Assembly: GCA_016926595.1 (NCBI GenBank)
Contig: JAFGOG010000082.1
Span: 1 to 48,611, forward strand
Source: Anaerolineae bacterium
Lineage (GTDB): Bacteria; Chloroflexota; Anaerolineae; JAAYZQ01
Reading direction: 5' to 3'
DNA: 48,611 nt
A model generated the notes under the pieces. That model was not told the origin of the DNA and made no database searches. It was given only the letters and a program-made list of their open reading frames with translations. A program made the position numbers and the translations under genes. This document shows, in pieces, positions 16,179 to 23,996 of the stretch. Each line of letters opens with the position of its first letter. The stretch's first letter is position 1.

Positions 16179-16194
16179 GCACCGCTTGCGGTGC
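16179..16194 (+). other. Small hairpin between tadE and tadG-like genes
   Basis: GCACCG-CTTG-CGGTGC, a perfect six-pair stem nine bases after the preceding stop, with no T-run. A second small stem (GCCCG/CGGGC) lies at 16205-16217. They could adjust relative expression of the downstream gene. Confidence 0.3.
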
Positions 16195-16271
16195 GCCGTG
16201 GATGGCCCGCGGCGGGCGCTCCGCCGCTCAGAGAACATCGCAGAATCATTGTAAAACCAAGGAGGTAGAAA

Positions 16272-17411
16272 ATGCTCACACTACACGAGGAAAAGGAACG
16301 CGGACAATCGATCATCGTGATCGCGTTTATCGTGATCATGCTGCTGGCGCTGGTGGCCGTGGTAGTCGACGTCGGCAACGCCTACGCCCAGCGGCGCGTG
16401 GCCCAGAACGCGGTCGATTCGGCGGCGATGGCTGGGGTAAGAGAGTTGGCCGAAGGGTTGATAGCCGGCAACGATCAATTCTTTGGCGTGACAGATAACC
16501 AGGTGCTGCAAGCGATCGAGGACTATGCCGAGATCAACAGCCTCGATCCGAACGCCGTTGTGGCCTGGTATATCGACGCCGACGGCCAGCATTTGCGGCA
16601 GGTAGGCACCACGCCCGGCTCGCTCGTCCCGCGCAAGCTGGTCGATGCGAACGGCGTCCTGCAAAAGGTGGAGGGCGTAGCGGTCAAGGGCGACCTGCCG
16701 TTTAACACCTACTTTGCCCACCTGATCGGCTTTCCAACCATGACCGCCAGCGCCCCGGCTGAGGCGTGGGTGATGGCCGGCATGTGCAACGGCGACCACC
16801 TGTTCCCGGTTACCATCATCACCAGCAGCTTTGACACCGAGCCGGGTGGAGTGCCGGTCATCGGCAAGATCTATACCATGTGGGAGCATGAGCTGCTGGC
16901 CCCAGGGAACTTTGGCTGGTTGTACTGGGTGGACGGCGACGGCGTGGTCAGAGGCTCGCCGCCTCAGAATGCGAATGTGCCGGTTTTGGAGCAGAATATC
17001 CTCGACACGACCCGCAGCGGCTACTGGGCCGTGGGCGATTGGGTCCATGGCAACCCTGGTGTGAACTTTCAGCCCGCCTTGGCCGAGTTGGAGTGCCGCA
17101 TCAATAACGAAAACTGCCCGCCTGGCGTCACGCTCATACCGACAGTCACCATCCCCCTGTACAACGACATAAGCGGAGGTGGGAACAACACCATCTTCAA
17201 GATCGGGTCCTTTGGCGAGTTCCGCCTGGTTTGCGCCCGCAGCTCCAAGACCCATTACGTAGAGCGCCAGCCCGGGGACTGCACTGCCTGCCAGGACTTT
17301 CCATCCGATGTCAAGTGCATCCGCGGCTATTTCGTGCGGTGGGTAGTCCCAAGCATGACCGGCGGCTGCTCGGACACCGGCATCTACGCTCCGTCTTTCC
17401 GCAAGCCGTAA
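16272..17411 (+). CDS. TadG-like Flp pilus assembly protein
   Basis: The protein has 379 residues. The N-terminus, ERGQSIIVIAFIVIMLLALV followed by VVVDVGNAYAQRRVAQNAVD and SAAMAG, is the TadE/G-like (PF13400-type) signature: one helix, then DxGxxY and QNAxDSAAxAG. The extracytoplasmic part contains paired cysteines (CRINNENC, CTAC, CIRG) and is Cys-rich at its end. The start is ATG 16272 with AGGAGG. It probably anchors or tethers the pilus at the cell surface. It is the last gene before a gap holding a GC-rich repeat and a terminator. Confidence 0.85.
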   Translation: MLTLHEEKERGQSIIVIAFIVIMLLALVAVVVDVGNAYAQRRVAQNAVDSAAMAGVRELAEGLIAGNDQFFGVTDNQVLQAIEDYAEINSLDPNAVVAWYIDADGQHLRQVGTTPGSLVPRKLVDANGVLQKVEGVAVKGDLPFNTYFAHLIGFPTMTASAPAEAWVMAGMCNGDHLFPVTIITSSFDTEPGGVPVIGKIYTMWEHELLAPGNFGWLYWVDGDGVVRGSPPQNANVPVLEQNILDTTRSGYWAVGDWVHGNPGVNFQPALAELECRINNENCPPGVTLIPTVTIPLYNDISGGGNNTIFKIGSFGEFRLVCARSSKTHYVERQPGDCTACQDFPSDVKCIRGYFVRWVVPSMTGGCSDTGIYAPSFRKP

Positions 17412-17444
17412 GGCCAGACCGCGGATCGAGAGTATTCCTTACCC

Positions 17445-17480
17445 GGCCCTCTTCCAAAGGCGGGAGAGGGCCAGGGTGAG
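17445..17480 (+). repeat. GC-rich inverted repeat, intergenic copy
   Basis: GGCCCTCTTCC (17445-17455) and GGGAGAGGGCC (17462-17472) pair over 11 positions with one G-T, followed by AGGGTGAGG. It has the same design as the copies at 5389, 44201 and 45840. Confidence 0.6.
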
Positions 17481-17644
17481 GAGAGATGTGAGACTAACAG
17501 GGAACAGACACGACTTTTACGACGACAGCTATGCTCGGCCGCCCGTGTCGAGGGCGTCGATGACCTGAACAGTTGCGTAGCGATCACCAAGCTACAGCGA
17601 TGGTGAACCCTGGCCGAAACAACGTAGCAGCACCGTGGCTCTGA
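17481..17644 (+). other. Unexplained non-coding leader upstream of the terminator
   Basis: There is no convincing gene here. Local stems are visible, for example GTAGC/GCTAC around 17578-17596. A 26-codon frame beginning GTG near 17487 has a plausible GAGGAG site but no recognisable product. Placed before a terminator and a very large surface-protein gene, it could be a regulatory leader. I could not match it to a riboswitch class I know. Confidence 0.25.
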
Positions 17645-17688
17645 CCTGAGCGAGGGCGATGTGACACCGTCCCCCGCTCAGGATTTTT
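17645..17688 (+). terminator. Intrinsic terminator just before the surface-protein gene
   Basis: CCTGAGCGAGGG (17645-17656) pairs with CCCCCGCTCAGG (17671-17682) over 12 positions with one mismatch, followed by TTTTT at 17684-17688. The ribosome site AGGAGG of the next gene begins only nine bases further on, so this may be an attenuator. Confidence 0.75.
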
Positions 17689-17709
17689 CTATAACTAGGA
17701 GGTGGACCG

Positions 17710-20598
17710 ATGATCCCGCACCGACCCAATGAGGTCTCGAAGGAGGCCGCGCCGCGCCGCCTGGCCCTGGCCTTCCTGCTTGCCCTGCTGGCCGTGCTGA
17801 TCGCAGCCGTCACCGCCAACGCCTATGTGACGAAAAAGACAAGAACCACCCTGGCCGACTTTGACAGCGGGACCTTCCTGCTCACCGGCCTGCTGACCAT
17901 CCCACCCGACATCGAAAGCGTCCAACTGATGCCGATCGGCCTGACGGGCGACTGGCATGGGACTACGCCACTGCCCAGGCCGCTGTACGACATGGGCACC
18001 ACGTCAAGCCGTAACTTTATCTACATCTTGGGCGGGACCGACAACAATAACAACAAGCGCGCCGAGGTCTATTCTGCCCAGATCTCTGTCGTCCCGGGAA
18101 TAACCGAATGGGTGCAGCAGCCCTCCCTGCCTGCGCCGCGGACCGGCGCGGCGGCGGCCATCTATCCCATCGAAGGCACCAACACGTCGGTGATATACGC
18201 CATCGGCGGCGCGGGCGCCAACGATTATTCCACCAACACGATCTATAGGGCCATCGCCAACGACCTCACCGGTGAGGTGGGAAGCTGGACGTTGGACAGC
18301 CAGACGCTGCCCACCGCCCTGCACTATGCAGGAGCGGTCCGACAGGGCGACTACCTGTACGTCGTCGGCGGCCTGCATTATACCAACCCTCCCTTTCAAT
18401 ACTGGGCTTCGGATCAGGTCTACTACGCCGCCATCAACCCCACTACCGGCGCTTTGGGGCCGTTTCAGACCGCTCCAAGCCTGCCCCAGCCGGTATACCG
18501 GAACATGGCCGTCGGCTATGAGGGCGAGACCGACGTCCTGTACAGCATCGGTGGCTATGACAACATCACCTCGACCTACCTGGTATTCTTTTCCACCGTG
18601 TCGGGTGGAGCTCCTGCAAGCTGGACCCAGTCGGCGGGCGACCTGCCTATCCACCTATACGGTCACGGCGGCGTGCAGCTCACCGGGCAGATCTATGTCA
18701 CCGGCGGCATCGCCAACTCGGTTGTCCCAGGACAGGGCATCTCTGACACAGTCAAAGCCGCCCTGGTCGACCCCGATAACCCCAGCTTTATGCTCTACGA
18801 CTGGTGCAAGGGCGTCCCGCCGCCGCTGTGCACCATCGGCGCCTGGCAGACGGGCGGGCTGCTGCCCGAAGTGCGCGCCTTTCACGGCACGGCGGCCGGC
18901 CACGGCTACTTTTACGTGATAGGCGGCATGGATGCCAACCTGGACGAGAGCGCCGCCGTCTACTATGGCGAGATCAACGGAGCCGGGGCGCTGTATGCCC
19001 CGGAGGGATGGTACCGCTCCTACGAGATCGACACCGATCAGCCCGCCTCGATCCGCCGCCTGAGCTGGGGAGCGACCATGGGCTACCCCGTCTCGATGAC
19101 CCTGAGCATGCAGTACCGCTATCGCTCGGCCACCGGAGAGTGGTCGGAGTGGTCGGCTCCAGTGCAGTCGATAAGCGGCACCAACCAGATCGACATATCT
19201 CCGCCGCCGGCCGGCATGCACTATTTCCAGTACCAGGCCGACTTGACGACCGTGGTGTCCACGGCGTCCCCCCTCCTGGACTGGGTGGAGGTATATTACG
19301 AGGTGCCCGATCCCGAGGTCGGGGTGTGGAAGGACACCGGCGAGGTCAGCGGCATAAGGCCGGGGGGCTACCTGAGCTATACGATCTACTATACCAACTT
19401 TGGCGGCTGGGTGGCCGAGAGCGTGGTCCTCACCGAGACGCTGCCGGAAAACACCATCTACACCACCACCTGTCCAACAGCCTGGCAGCAGGTGGGCAGC
19501 AGCAACCTCTACACCCACCTGGTCGGCGACCTCGATCGTGGAGAGGATGGGATCTCTTACTTTTGCGTGGAAGTGGTCGAGCAGGACCAACTGACCCCCG
19601 GAGCGACCACCATCACCAACGTCGTCCAGATCAACTATCCGCCGATGCTCGACGAGTTTAACCAGACGATCACCGATCCTTTCCTGGACAATAACACCTA
19701 CCAGTTCACCAACACACTCCTGCTGTATGAGCTCGACATCGCCAAGAGCGCCGTACCGCCGGCCGGCTCAGTCGTGGACCCCGGCGACCTGATCACCTAT
19801 ACCATCCACTATACAAATGTAGGCCTGGTCGAGGCCAGCCACGCCATCATCACCGACACCTTTGATCCCATGAACAACTGCGCCATCATCTCGATCACGC
19901 CGCCGCCAACCGCACCGCCATCGACCTCCGGGGAGTATGTCTGGGACCTTGGCGCCTTGGCGCCAGCCCAGCACGGACAGATCCAGATGGTCGTCCAGGT
20001 CCACGATGCTGCACCGAGTAACTGGCCGATCACCAACCACGCCATCATGGCCAGCCCGGAAGGGGACCCCGCACTGACCGACGTCTTGACCCACACGACG
20101 AGCGTCAGGCCGGGCGTCGATCTCACTGTGCTCGATATGAGCTGGTGGCGGGATCCACCTCCTCCGAGCTCACTAGTGGAGTTTTGGGTCACCATCGCCA
20201 ACCAAGGCGACGCAGACGCCCCCGATTACTTTGGCGTCGAGATATACATCAAGGAAGGGGAAAACGCCACTCCACCAGAAGGACCGTGGGACCACGACCA
20301 GGGATACTGCCTGAACAACTGCACCATCCTGCGGCCCAACTATGTCCATCTCATCGCGTACCTCAACCAGGGGGATGCCACCACGGTTCATTACTCGGGC
20401 AATGACCTGACCTTTACAGACCGGACCACTTATACCGTGTGCGCCCAGGTCGACATGGCATTCGACGCGCCCGAATTCGATTACTGGTGGGGCCGGTATC
20501 CGGAAAAGGACGAAACGAACAACGTGTGGTGCGAGACGGTAGTCGCCAACGGGATGTGGCAGACCTACCTGCCCATCATCAACAAGAGATATCCATAG
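17710..20598 (+). CDS. Large secreted beta-propeller / DUF11 / CARDB-like surface protein
   Basis: The protein has 962 residues. A single N-terminal helix (about 17-38) acts as signal anchor. Residues about 70-430 contain kelch-like blades (YILGGTDNN, YAIGGAGAND, YVVGGLHY, YSIGGYDN, YVTGGIAN, YVIGGMDAN), suggesting a beta-propeller. Two DUF11-type modules follow (GGYLSYTIYYTNFGGWVAES; GDLITYTIHYTNVGLVEASH). A CARDB-like module comes next (PGVDLTVLDMSWW, WVTIANQGDADA). The end is WQTYLPIINKRYP, a tail resembling the YLPLV-type ends of many secreted Chloroflexota proteins. The start is ATG 17710 with AGGAGG. Its place between TadG and CpaB suggests a pilus-associated adhesin; ligand unknown. 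Confidence 0.82.
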   Translation: MIPHRPNEVSKEAAPRRLALAFLLALLAVLIAAVTANAYVTKKTRTTLADFDSGTFLLTGLLTIPPDIESVQLMPIGLTGDWHGTTPLPRPLYDMGTTSSRNFIYILGGTDNNNNKRAEVYSAQISVVPGITEWVQQPSLPAPRTGAAAAIYPIEGTNTSVIYAIGGAGANDYSTNTIYRAIANDLTGEVGSWTLDSQTLPTALHYAGAVRQGDYLYVVGGLHYTNPPFQYWASDQVYYAAINPTTGALGPFQTAPSLPQPVYRNMAVGYEGETDVLYSIGGYDNITSTYLVFFSTVSGGAPASWTQSAGDLPIHLYGHGGVQLTGQIYVTGGIANSVVPGQGISDTVKAALVDPDNPSFMLYDWCKGVPPPLCTIGAWQTGGLLPEVRAFHGTAAGHGYFYVIGGMDANLDESAAVYYGEINGAGALYAPEGWYRSYEIDTDQPASIRRLSWGATMGYPVSMTLSMQYRYRSATGEWSEWSAPVQSISGTNQIDISPPPAGMHYFQYQADLTTVVSTASPLLDWVEVYYEVPDPEVGVWKDTGEVSGIRPGGYLSYTIYYTNFGGWVAESVVLTETLPENTIYTTTCPTAWQQVGSSNLYTHLVGDLDRGEDGISYFCVEVVEQDQLTPGATTITNVVQINYPPMLDEFNQTITDPFLDNNTYQFTNTLLLYELDIAKSAVPPAGSVVDPGDLITYTIHYTNVGLVEASHAIITDTFDPMNNCAIISITPPPTAPPSTSGEYVWDLGALAPAQHGQIQMVVQVHDAAPSNWPITNHAIMASPEGDPALTDVLTHTTSVRPGVDLTVLDMSWWRDPPPPSSLVEFWVTIANQGDADAPDYFGVEIYIKEGENATPPEGPWDHDQGYCLNNCTILRPNYVHLIAYLNQGDATTVHYSGNDLTFTDRTTYTVCAQVDMAFDAPEFDYWWGRYPEKDETNNVWCETVVANGMWQTYLPIINKRYP

Positions 20599-20610
20599 CG
20601 GGCCGGCGCA

Positions 20611-20653
20611 CCCTCACCCGCAGGCTGCCGGCGCAAACGCCTGCGGGTGAGGG
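20611..20653 (+). terminator. Strong hairpin after the surface-protein gene
   Basis: Perfect 15-base-pair stem CCCTCACCCGCAGGC / GCCTGCGGGTGAGGG with a 13-base loop, starting 12 bases after the stop. There is no T-run. Its CCCTCACCC/GGGTGAGGG ends resemble the GC-rich repeat family. Three tandem GTAATGAG units follow at 20677-20700. Confidence 0.55.
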
Positions 20654-20676
20654 CATTGTCGGGGACCCTGAGCAGG

Positions 20677-20700
20677 GTAATGAGGTAATGAGGTAATGAG
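20677..20700 (+). repeat. Short tandem repeat, 8-base unit
   Basis: Three consecutive GTAATGAG units between the hairpin and the next promoter. Function unknown; possibly slippage-derived. Confidence 0.55.
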
Positions 20701-20717
20701 CGGGGGCCTGTCAGAGC

Positions 20718-20746
20718 TTGCCAATCCGGCGGTTTTCTGGTACAAT
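20718..20746 (+). promoter_or_regulatory. Promoter for the LPXTG-like protein and cpaB onward
   Basis: TTGCCA (20718-20723), 17 bases, TACAAT (20741-20746) with TGG before the -10 box. It lacks the TGTCAA repeat of the two pilin promoters. Confidence 0.6.
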
Positions 20747-20784
20747 AGAGAACAGATAGGCAGGTCTATCGGGAGGCAATAGCG

Positions 20785-21606
20785 ATGCGAACACTCGGAC
20801 AGGCATTCAAGACTATGACAGGGATCGCAGTTCTGGCCCTCGCCATCGTGATGGCCTTCTTCCCGGCGTCGGCCGGCAGCAGCCTGGCGCAGCCGCCTCT
20901 GCCCAGTGAGACGCCCATCCCGCCCGCTACCAACACGCCGACCTACACGCCGAGCATAACGCCAACCCCATCAACGACACCCACGCCGTCGCAGACGCCG
21001 ACCTCGTCAGCGACCCCTACGCCGTCACAGACGCCAACCCCAACCAGCAGCAGCACACCAACCCCCACGCCGACCCTGACTCATACGCCGACGCCCACAT
21101 GGACCCCGACAGGCCAGATGACCGGGACACCGCCGGCACCGCCGGCGGCGACCTCTACACCCAAGCCAACGCGCACTCCCAAACCCCCAGCCGGCTGCCA
21201 GTCGATCGTGGAGGGGTATGTCTTTGACGCAGCCGGCCAGCAGGTCGCCGGCGCTACGGTGCGCATCGCCACTACAGGTTGGTCCAGCCAGATGCTGACT
21301 GACAGCAGCGGGCGCTACGCCTTTGGCGGTCTGTGCGGCGGCTCTTACACCCTACAGGCAACCCTGCCCGGGGGACAGATGACCCAGTCTGCCACCGCGA
21401 GTGTGACCGGCCAGAACTCGATCCGTCTCGACCTGAGGGTGACCGCGACTGCCAGCTCGACCCCATCTCAGCCCGGCCCTACCCCCGAGCCCAGCATGCC
21501 GACGACCGGTTTTTCGGGATGGCTGCTCGCCGGCGGGGTGGCTTTGGGGATCTTGTTGCTGTTGTTCGCCGGGGCGCGGCGCGCCTTTGGCTCTCGCCAA
21601 GACTAG
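20785..21606 (+). CDS. Secreted Thr/Pro-rich protein with carboxypeptidase-regulatory-like domain and LPXTG-like tail
   Basis: The protein has 273 residues. It has a signal peptide (hydrophobic stretch about 12-30), then a long TPTPS-type linker (about 40-135). A small beta-sandwich of the carboxypeptidase-regulatory/CNA-B kind follows (CQSIVEGYVFDAAGQQVAGA, TDSSGRYAFGGLCGGSYTL). After a second Pro/Thr stretch the C-terminus shows MPTTG, a hydrophobic helix and a basic end (ARRAFGSRQD), the layout of a sortase substrate. The start is ATG 20785 with GGAGG. It lies 24 bases before cpaB under its own promoter. It may be a wall-anchored partner of the pilus. Confidence 0.8.
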   Translation: MRTLGQAFKTMTGIAVLALAIVMAFFPASAGSSLAQPPLPSETPIPPATNTPTYTPSITPTPSTTPTPSQTPTSSATPTPSQTPTPTSSSTPTPTPTLTHTPTPTWTPTGQMTGTPPAPPAATSTPKPTRTPKPPAGCQSIVEGYVFDAAGQQVAGATVRIATTGWSSQMLTDSSGRYAFGGLCGGSYTLQATLPGGQMTQSATASVTGQNSIRLDLRVTATASSTPSQPGPTPEPSMPTTGFSGWLLAGGVALGILLLLFAGARRAFGSRQD

Positions 21607-21630
21607 ACTACTATTCATGGAGGGGATTCG

Positions 21631-22542
21631 ATGCGACGAGGTAGACTGTTAATCCTGATAGGCTTGATTCTGGCATGTGGCACGGCTGCCGTCGTGTTCC
21701 TCTTGTTACAGAACGTGTCCAAGACGCCGGCCGGCGCCGAGATCAAGACAGAAAAGGTAGTAGTCGTAGCCCAGCCGCTCAAGGAAGGGGAGGTGGTTGA
21801 CGGCCGGTTGGAATTGGCGGACAGGGCTGTCCCCGTTCCCGAAGATGCCCTGCGCACCCTGGACGGCACGACCGGCATGTTGGCCAAAGGGGATCTCAGC
21901 CAAAGCACCATCGTCACAGCCGGTATGCTCCAGACCAAAGAGGAGCTGATGGCCAAGAGCCAGTTGGGCAACCTGGTCGAAGTGGGCTATGTTGCGGTCG
22001 CATTGCCGATCAGCGAGCTATCCAGCGTGTCGTATGGCATCCAGCCCAACGACCTGGTGGACATCCTGATCTCCTTTGCCTTTATCGACGTGGATAACGA
22101 GATGCAGATCAAGGAGCCGCTGTGCCCACCGATCTGCCCGGCCGGCGGTGGGGAAGAAGCCCCTGTTACTGCTGTGACCCAGATTCCACGGCTGGCCACA
22201 CAGCTCACCCTACAACACGTCCGGGTGCTCGGCGTCGGACGCTGGAGCTACCAGGCGCAGACGGAAACCCAGACTCAGCAGACCCAGCAGGGGCAAGAGC
22301 CCGTGGTGCAGCCGCCCGACTATATCACCTTGATGCTCCTGCCGCAGGATGCCCTGGTCCTGAAACTGGCCCGCGAGACACAGGCCAGCATCGACCTGGC
22401 TGTGCGCCAGAAGGAAGACATGCAGGATTTCACCACACAGCAGGTGACGCTGGAATACCTGATGACCCGCTTTAGCATCAGCGTGCCGACCAAGCACGAC
22501 TATGCCCTCGACATGCTGCCCGAGCCAACGCCCGAACCGTAG
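21631..22542 (+). CDS. cpaB: Flp pilus assembly protein CpaB/RcpC
   Basis: The protein has 303 residues. One N-terminal helix (about 5-26) is followed by an SAF-type domain (VVVVAQPLKEGEVVDGRLEL, then AKGDLSQSTIVTAGML) and an RcpC-like beta region (VAVALPISELSSVSYGIQPN, DLVDILI). A Gln-rich insert (QTETQTQQTQQGQ) lies near residue 210. In diderms CpaB works with the CpaC secretin. No secretin is present here, so it may form an envelope collar through the cell wall. The start is ATG 21631 with GGAGGGG. Confidence 0.88.
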   Translation: MRRGRLLILIGLILACGTAAVVFLLLQNVSKTPAGAEIKTEKVVVVAQPLKEGEVVDGRLELADRAVPVPEDALRTLDGTTGMLAKGDLSQSTIVTAGMLQTKEELMAKSQLGNLVEVGYVAVALPISELSSVSYGIQPNDLVDILISFAFIDVDNEMQIKEPLCPPICPAGGGEEAPVTAVTQIPRLATQLTLQHVRVLGVGRWSYQAQTETQTQQTQQGQEPVVQPPDYITLMLLPQDALVLKLARETQASIDLAVRQKEDMQDFTTQQVTLEYLMTRFSISVPTKHDYALDMLPEPTPEP

Positions 22543-22613
22543 GCGTTCGGCCAAGTTGGGAGTAGAACAAGGGCGCCGAACGAAATCGAGAATGTGGTGA
22601 GACAAAGGATCCG

Positions 22614-23927
22614 ATGGCAGCAAAAGAAAAGATCACCCTGCTGATCGTAGACGACATTTCCGAGACGCGGGAGAATCTACGCAAGCTTTTATACTTTGAG
22701 CCGGATATCGAGATCGTCGGCATGGCGGCCAGTGGCCGGGAGGCAATCGAGAAGGCCAAGGCGCTGCAGCCAAGTATCGTCCTGATGGACATCAACATGC
22801 CCGACATGGACGGCATCACCGCCAGCCAGCAGATGAACCGCGTGGCTCCTGTATGCCAGGTGATCATGATGTCGGTCCAGAGCGAAGCGGACTATTTGCG
22901 GCGGTCGATGCTGGCCGGGGCGATGGACTTTTTGACCAAGCCCTTCACCAGCGAAGAGCTAAGCAGCAGCATCCACCGGGTCTACGAGATGGGCGCCAGC
23001 CGCAGAGCGGCCGCGCCAGCCGGTATGGCCATCGGGGAAGGGATGCCGGGCAGCCCGGAAGCAGGGGCTCCAGCCCGCCGGCCACAGCCTGGGGGCAAAC
23101 TGCTGCTCGTCTACAGCCCCAAGGGCGGCACCGGTTGTAGCACGGTGGCGATCAACACGGCCGTCGCGCTGCACCAGGTCACGTCCAAGAAGGTAGCCTT
23201 GGTCGACGCCAGCCTGCAATTCGGCGACGTGGGGGTGCTGCTCGACTTGAGGGGCAGTCACTCTATCGCCGATGTGGTAACCCAGATCGATACGCTGGAC
23301 GTGGAGCAGTTGCTCAATCTCATGTCACCTCACCAATCTGGTATCAAGGTCCTGCCGGCGCCGCCAGCGCCCGAGATGGCCGAAGTCGTCACGGCTGACC
23401 ACCTCAAGACGATCGTCGGTCTGTTGCGGAAGGAGTTTGCCTACATTGTCCTGGATACATGGCGCTACCTGGACGACACGATCTTGTCTACCATGGAGCA
23501 GGCCGACCGCATCATGATAGTGATGGCACCTGAAGTGCCATCACTCAAGAGCACCAAGCAGCTCTTTGATACGATCGAGGCGCTGCAGCTTCCTACCGAC
23601 CGGATCGACCTGGTTTTGAATCAGGTGCTGGCCCGCGAGGGCATTCGCCCCGAGAATATAGAAGACAACCTGAAGCACGCCATTGCCATCCAACTGCCAT
23701 TCGATACCCGGATCGTCCGGCAGGCTGCCAACCGGGGGTTGCCGCTGATCATGATTGAGCCGAACCACCCATTGGCTCAGAGCTTTGTGGTCCTGGCCCG
23801 GCAGGAGATCGCCGCCTTGGAGCCGCAGCCAGTCAAAATGGCCGATGCGCAGGAGGCAGGGGCAGCCGAAGCGGAAAAACAGGAGCCTAAGAAACGCCCA
23901 GGCCTCCTGGGCCGGCTAAAGCGTTGA
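22614..23927 (+). CDS. cpaE: Receiver domain fused to CpaE/TadZ-type ATPase
   Basis: The protein has 437 residues. The N-terminal receiver (about 6-125) has DD at 13-14, phospho-acceptor Asp59 in LMDINMPDMDG, and Lys in FLTKPF, so it looks competent for phosphorylation. After a Pro/Ala-rich linker, a MinD-like domain begins at LLLVYSPKGGTGCST. The deviant P-loop keeps the first Lys, but the second Lys position is Cys, a degeneracy also seen in the CpaE/TadZ family. VALVDASLQFGDVG and VLDTWRYLDDT follow. The C-terminus is basic. CpaE positions the Tad machine at the membrane; the receiver suggests phosphorylation-dependent control. Confidence 0.9.
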   Translation: MAAKEKITLLIVDDISETRENLRKLLYFEPDIEIVGMAASGREAIEKAKALQPSIVLMDINMPDMDGITASQQMNRVAPVCQVIMMSVQSEADYLRRSMLAGAMDFLTKPFTSEELSSSIHRVYEMGASRRAAAPAGMAIGEGMPGSPEAGAPARRPQPGGKLLLVYSPKGGTGCSTVAINTAVALHQVTSKKVALVDASLQFGDVGVLLDLRGSHSIADVVTQIDTLDVEQLLNLMSPHQSGIKVLPAPPAPEMAEVVTADHLKTIVGLLRKEFAYIVLDTWRYLDDTILSTMEQADRIMIVMAPEVPSLKSTKQLFDTIEALQLPTDRIDLVLNQVLAREGIRPENIEDNLKHAIAIQLPFDTRIVRQAANRGLPLIMIEPNHPLAQSFVVLARQEIAALEPQPVKMADAQEAGAAEAEKQEPKKRPGLLGRLKR

Positions 23928-23996
23928 TGGCGGGAGCAATCCCTCATGGGTACTCACTCCCGGCGAATGAGGCCGGAACCCTAGAACGGAGTCAAG

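Noticed and set aside
16281..17255. 324-residue minus-strand frame
   Set aside because: Antisense shadow of the TadG-like gene with no motif.
17481..17644. c-di-GMP, TPP or cobalamin riboswitch in the leader
   Set aside because: The conserved core words of these classes are not present; only generic stems and a terminator can be supported.
20920..21180. Minisatellite or CRISPR-like repeat in the ACGCCGACC-rich stretch
   Set aside because: It is coding sequence for a Thr/Pro-rich linker; repeats are codon-level with no spacers.
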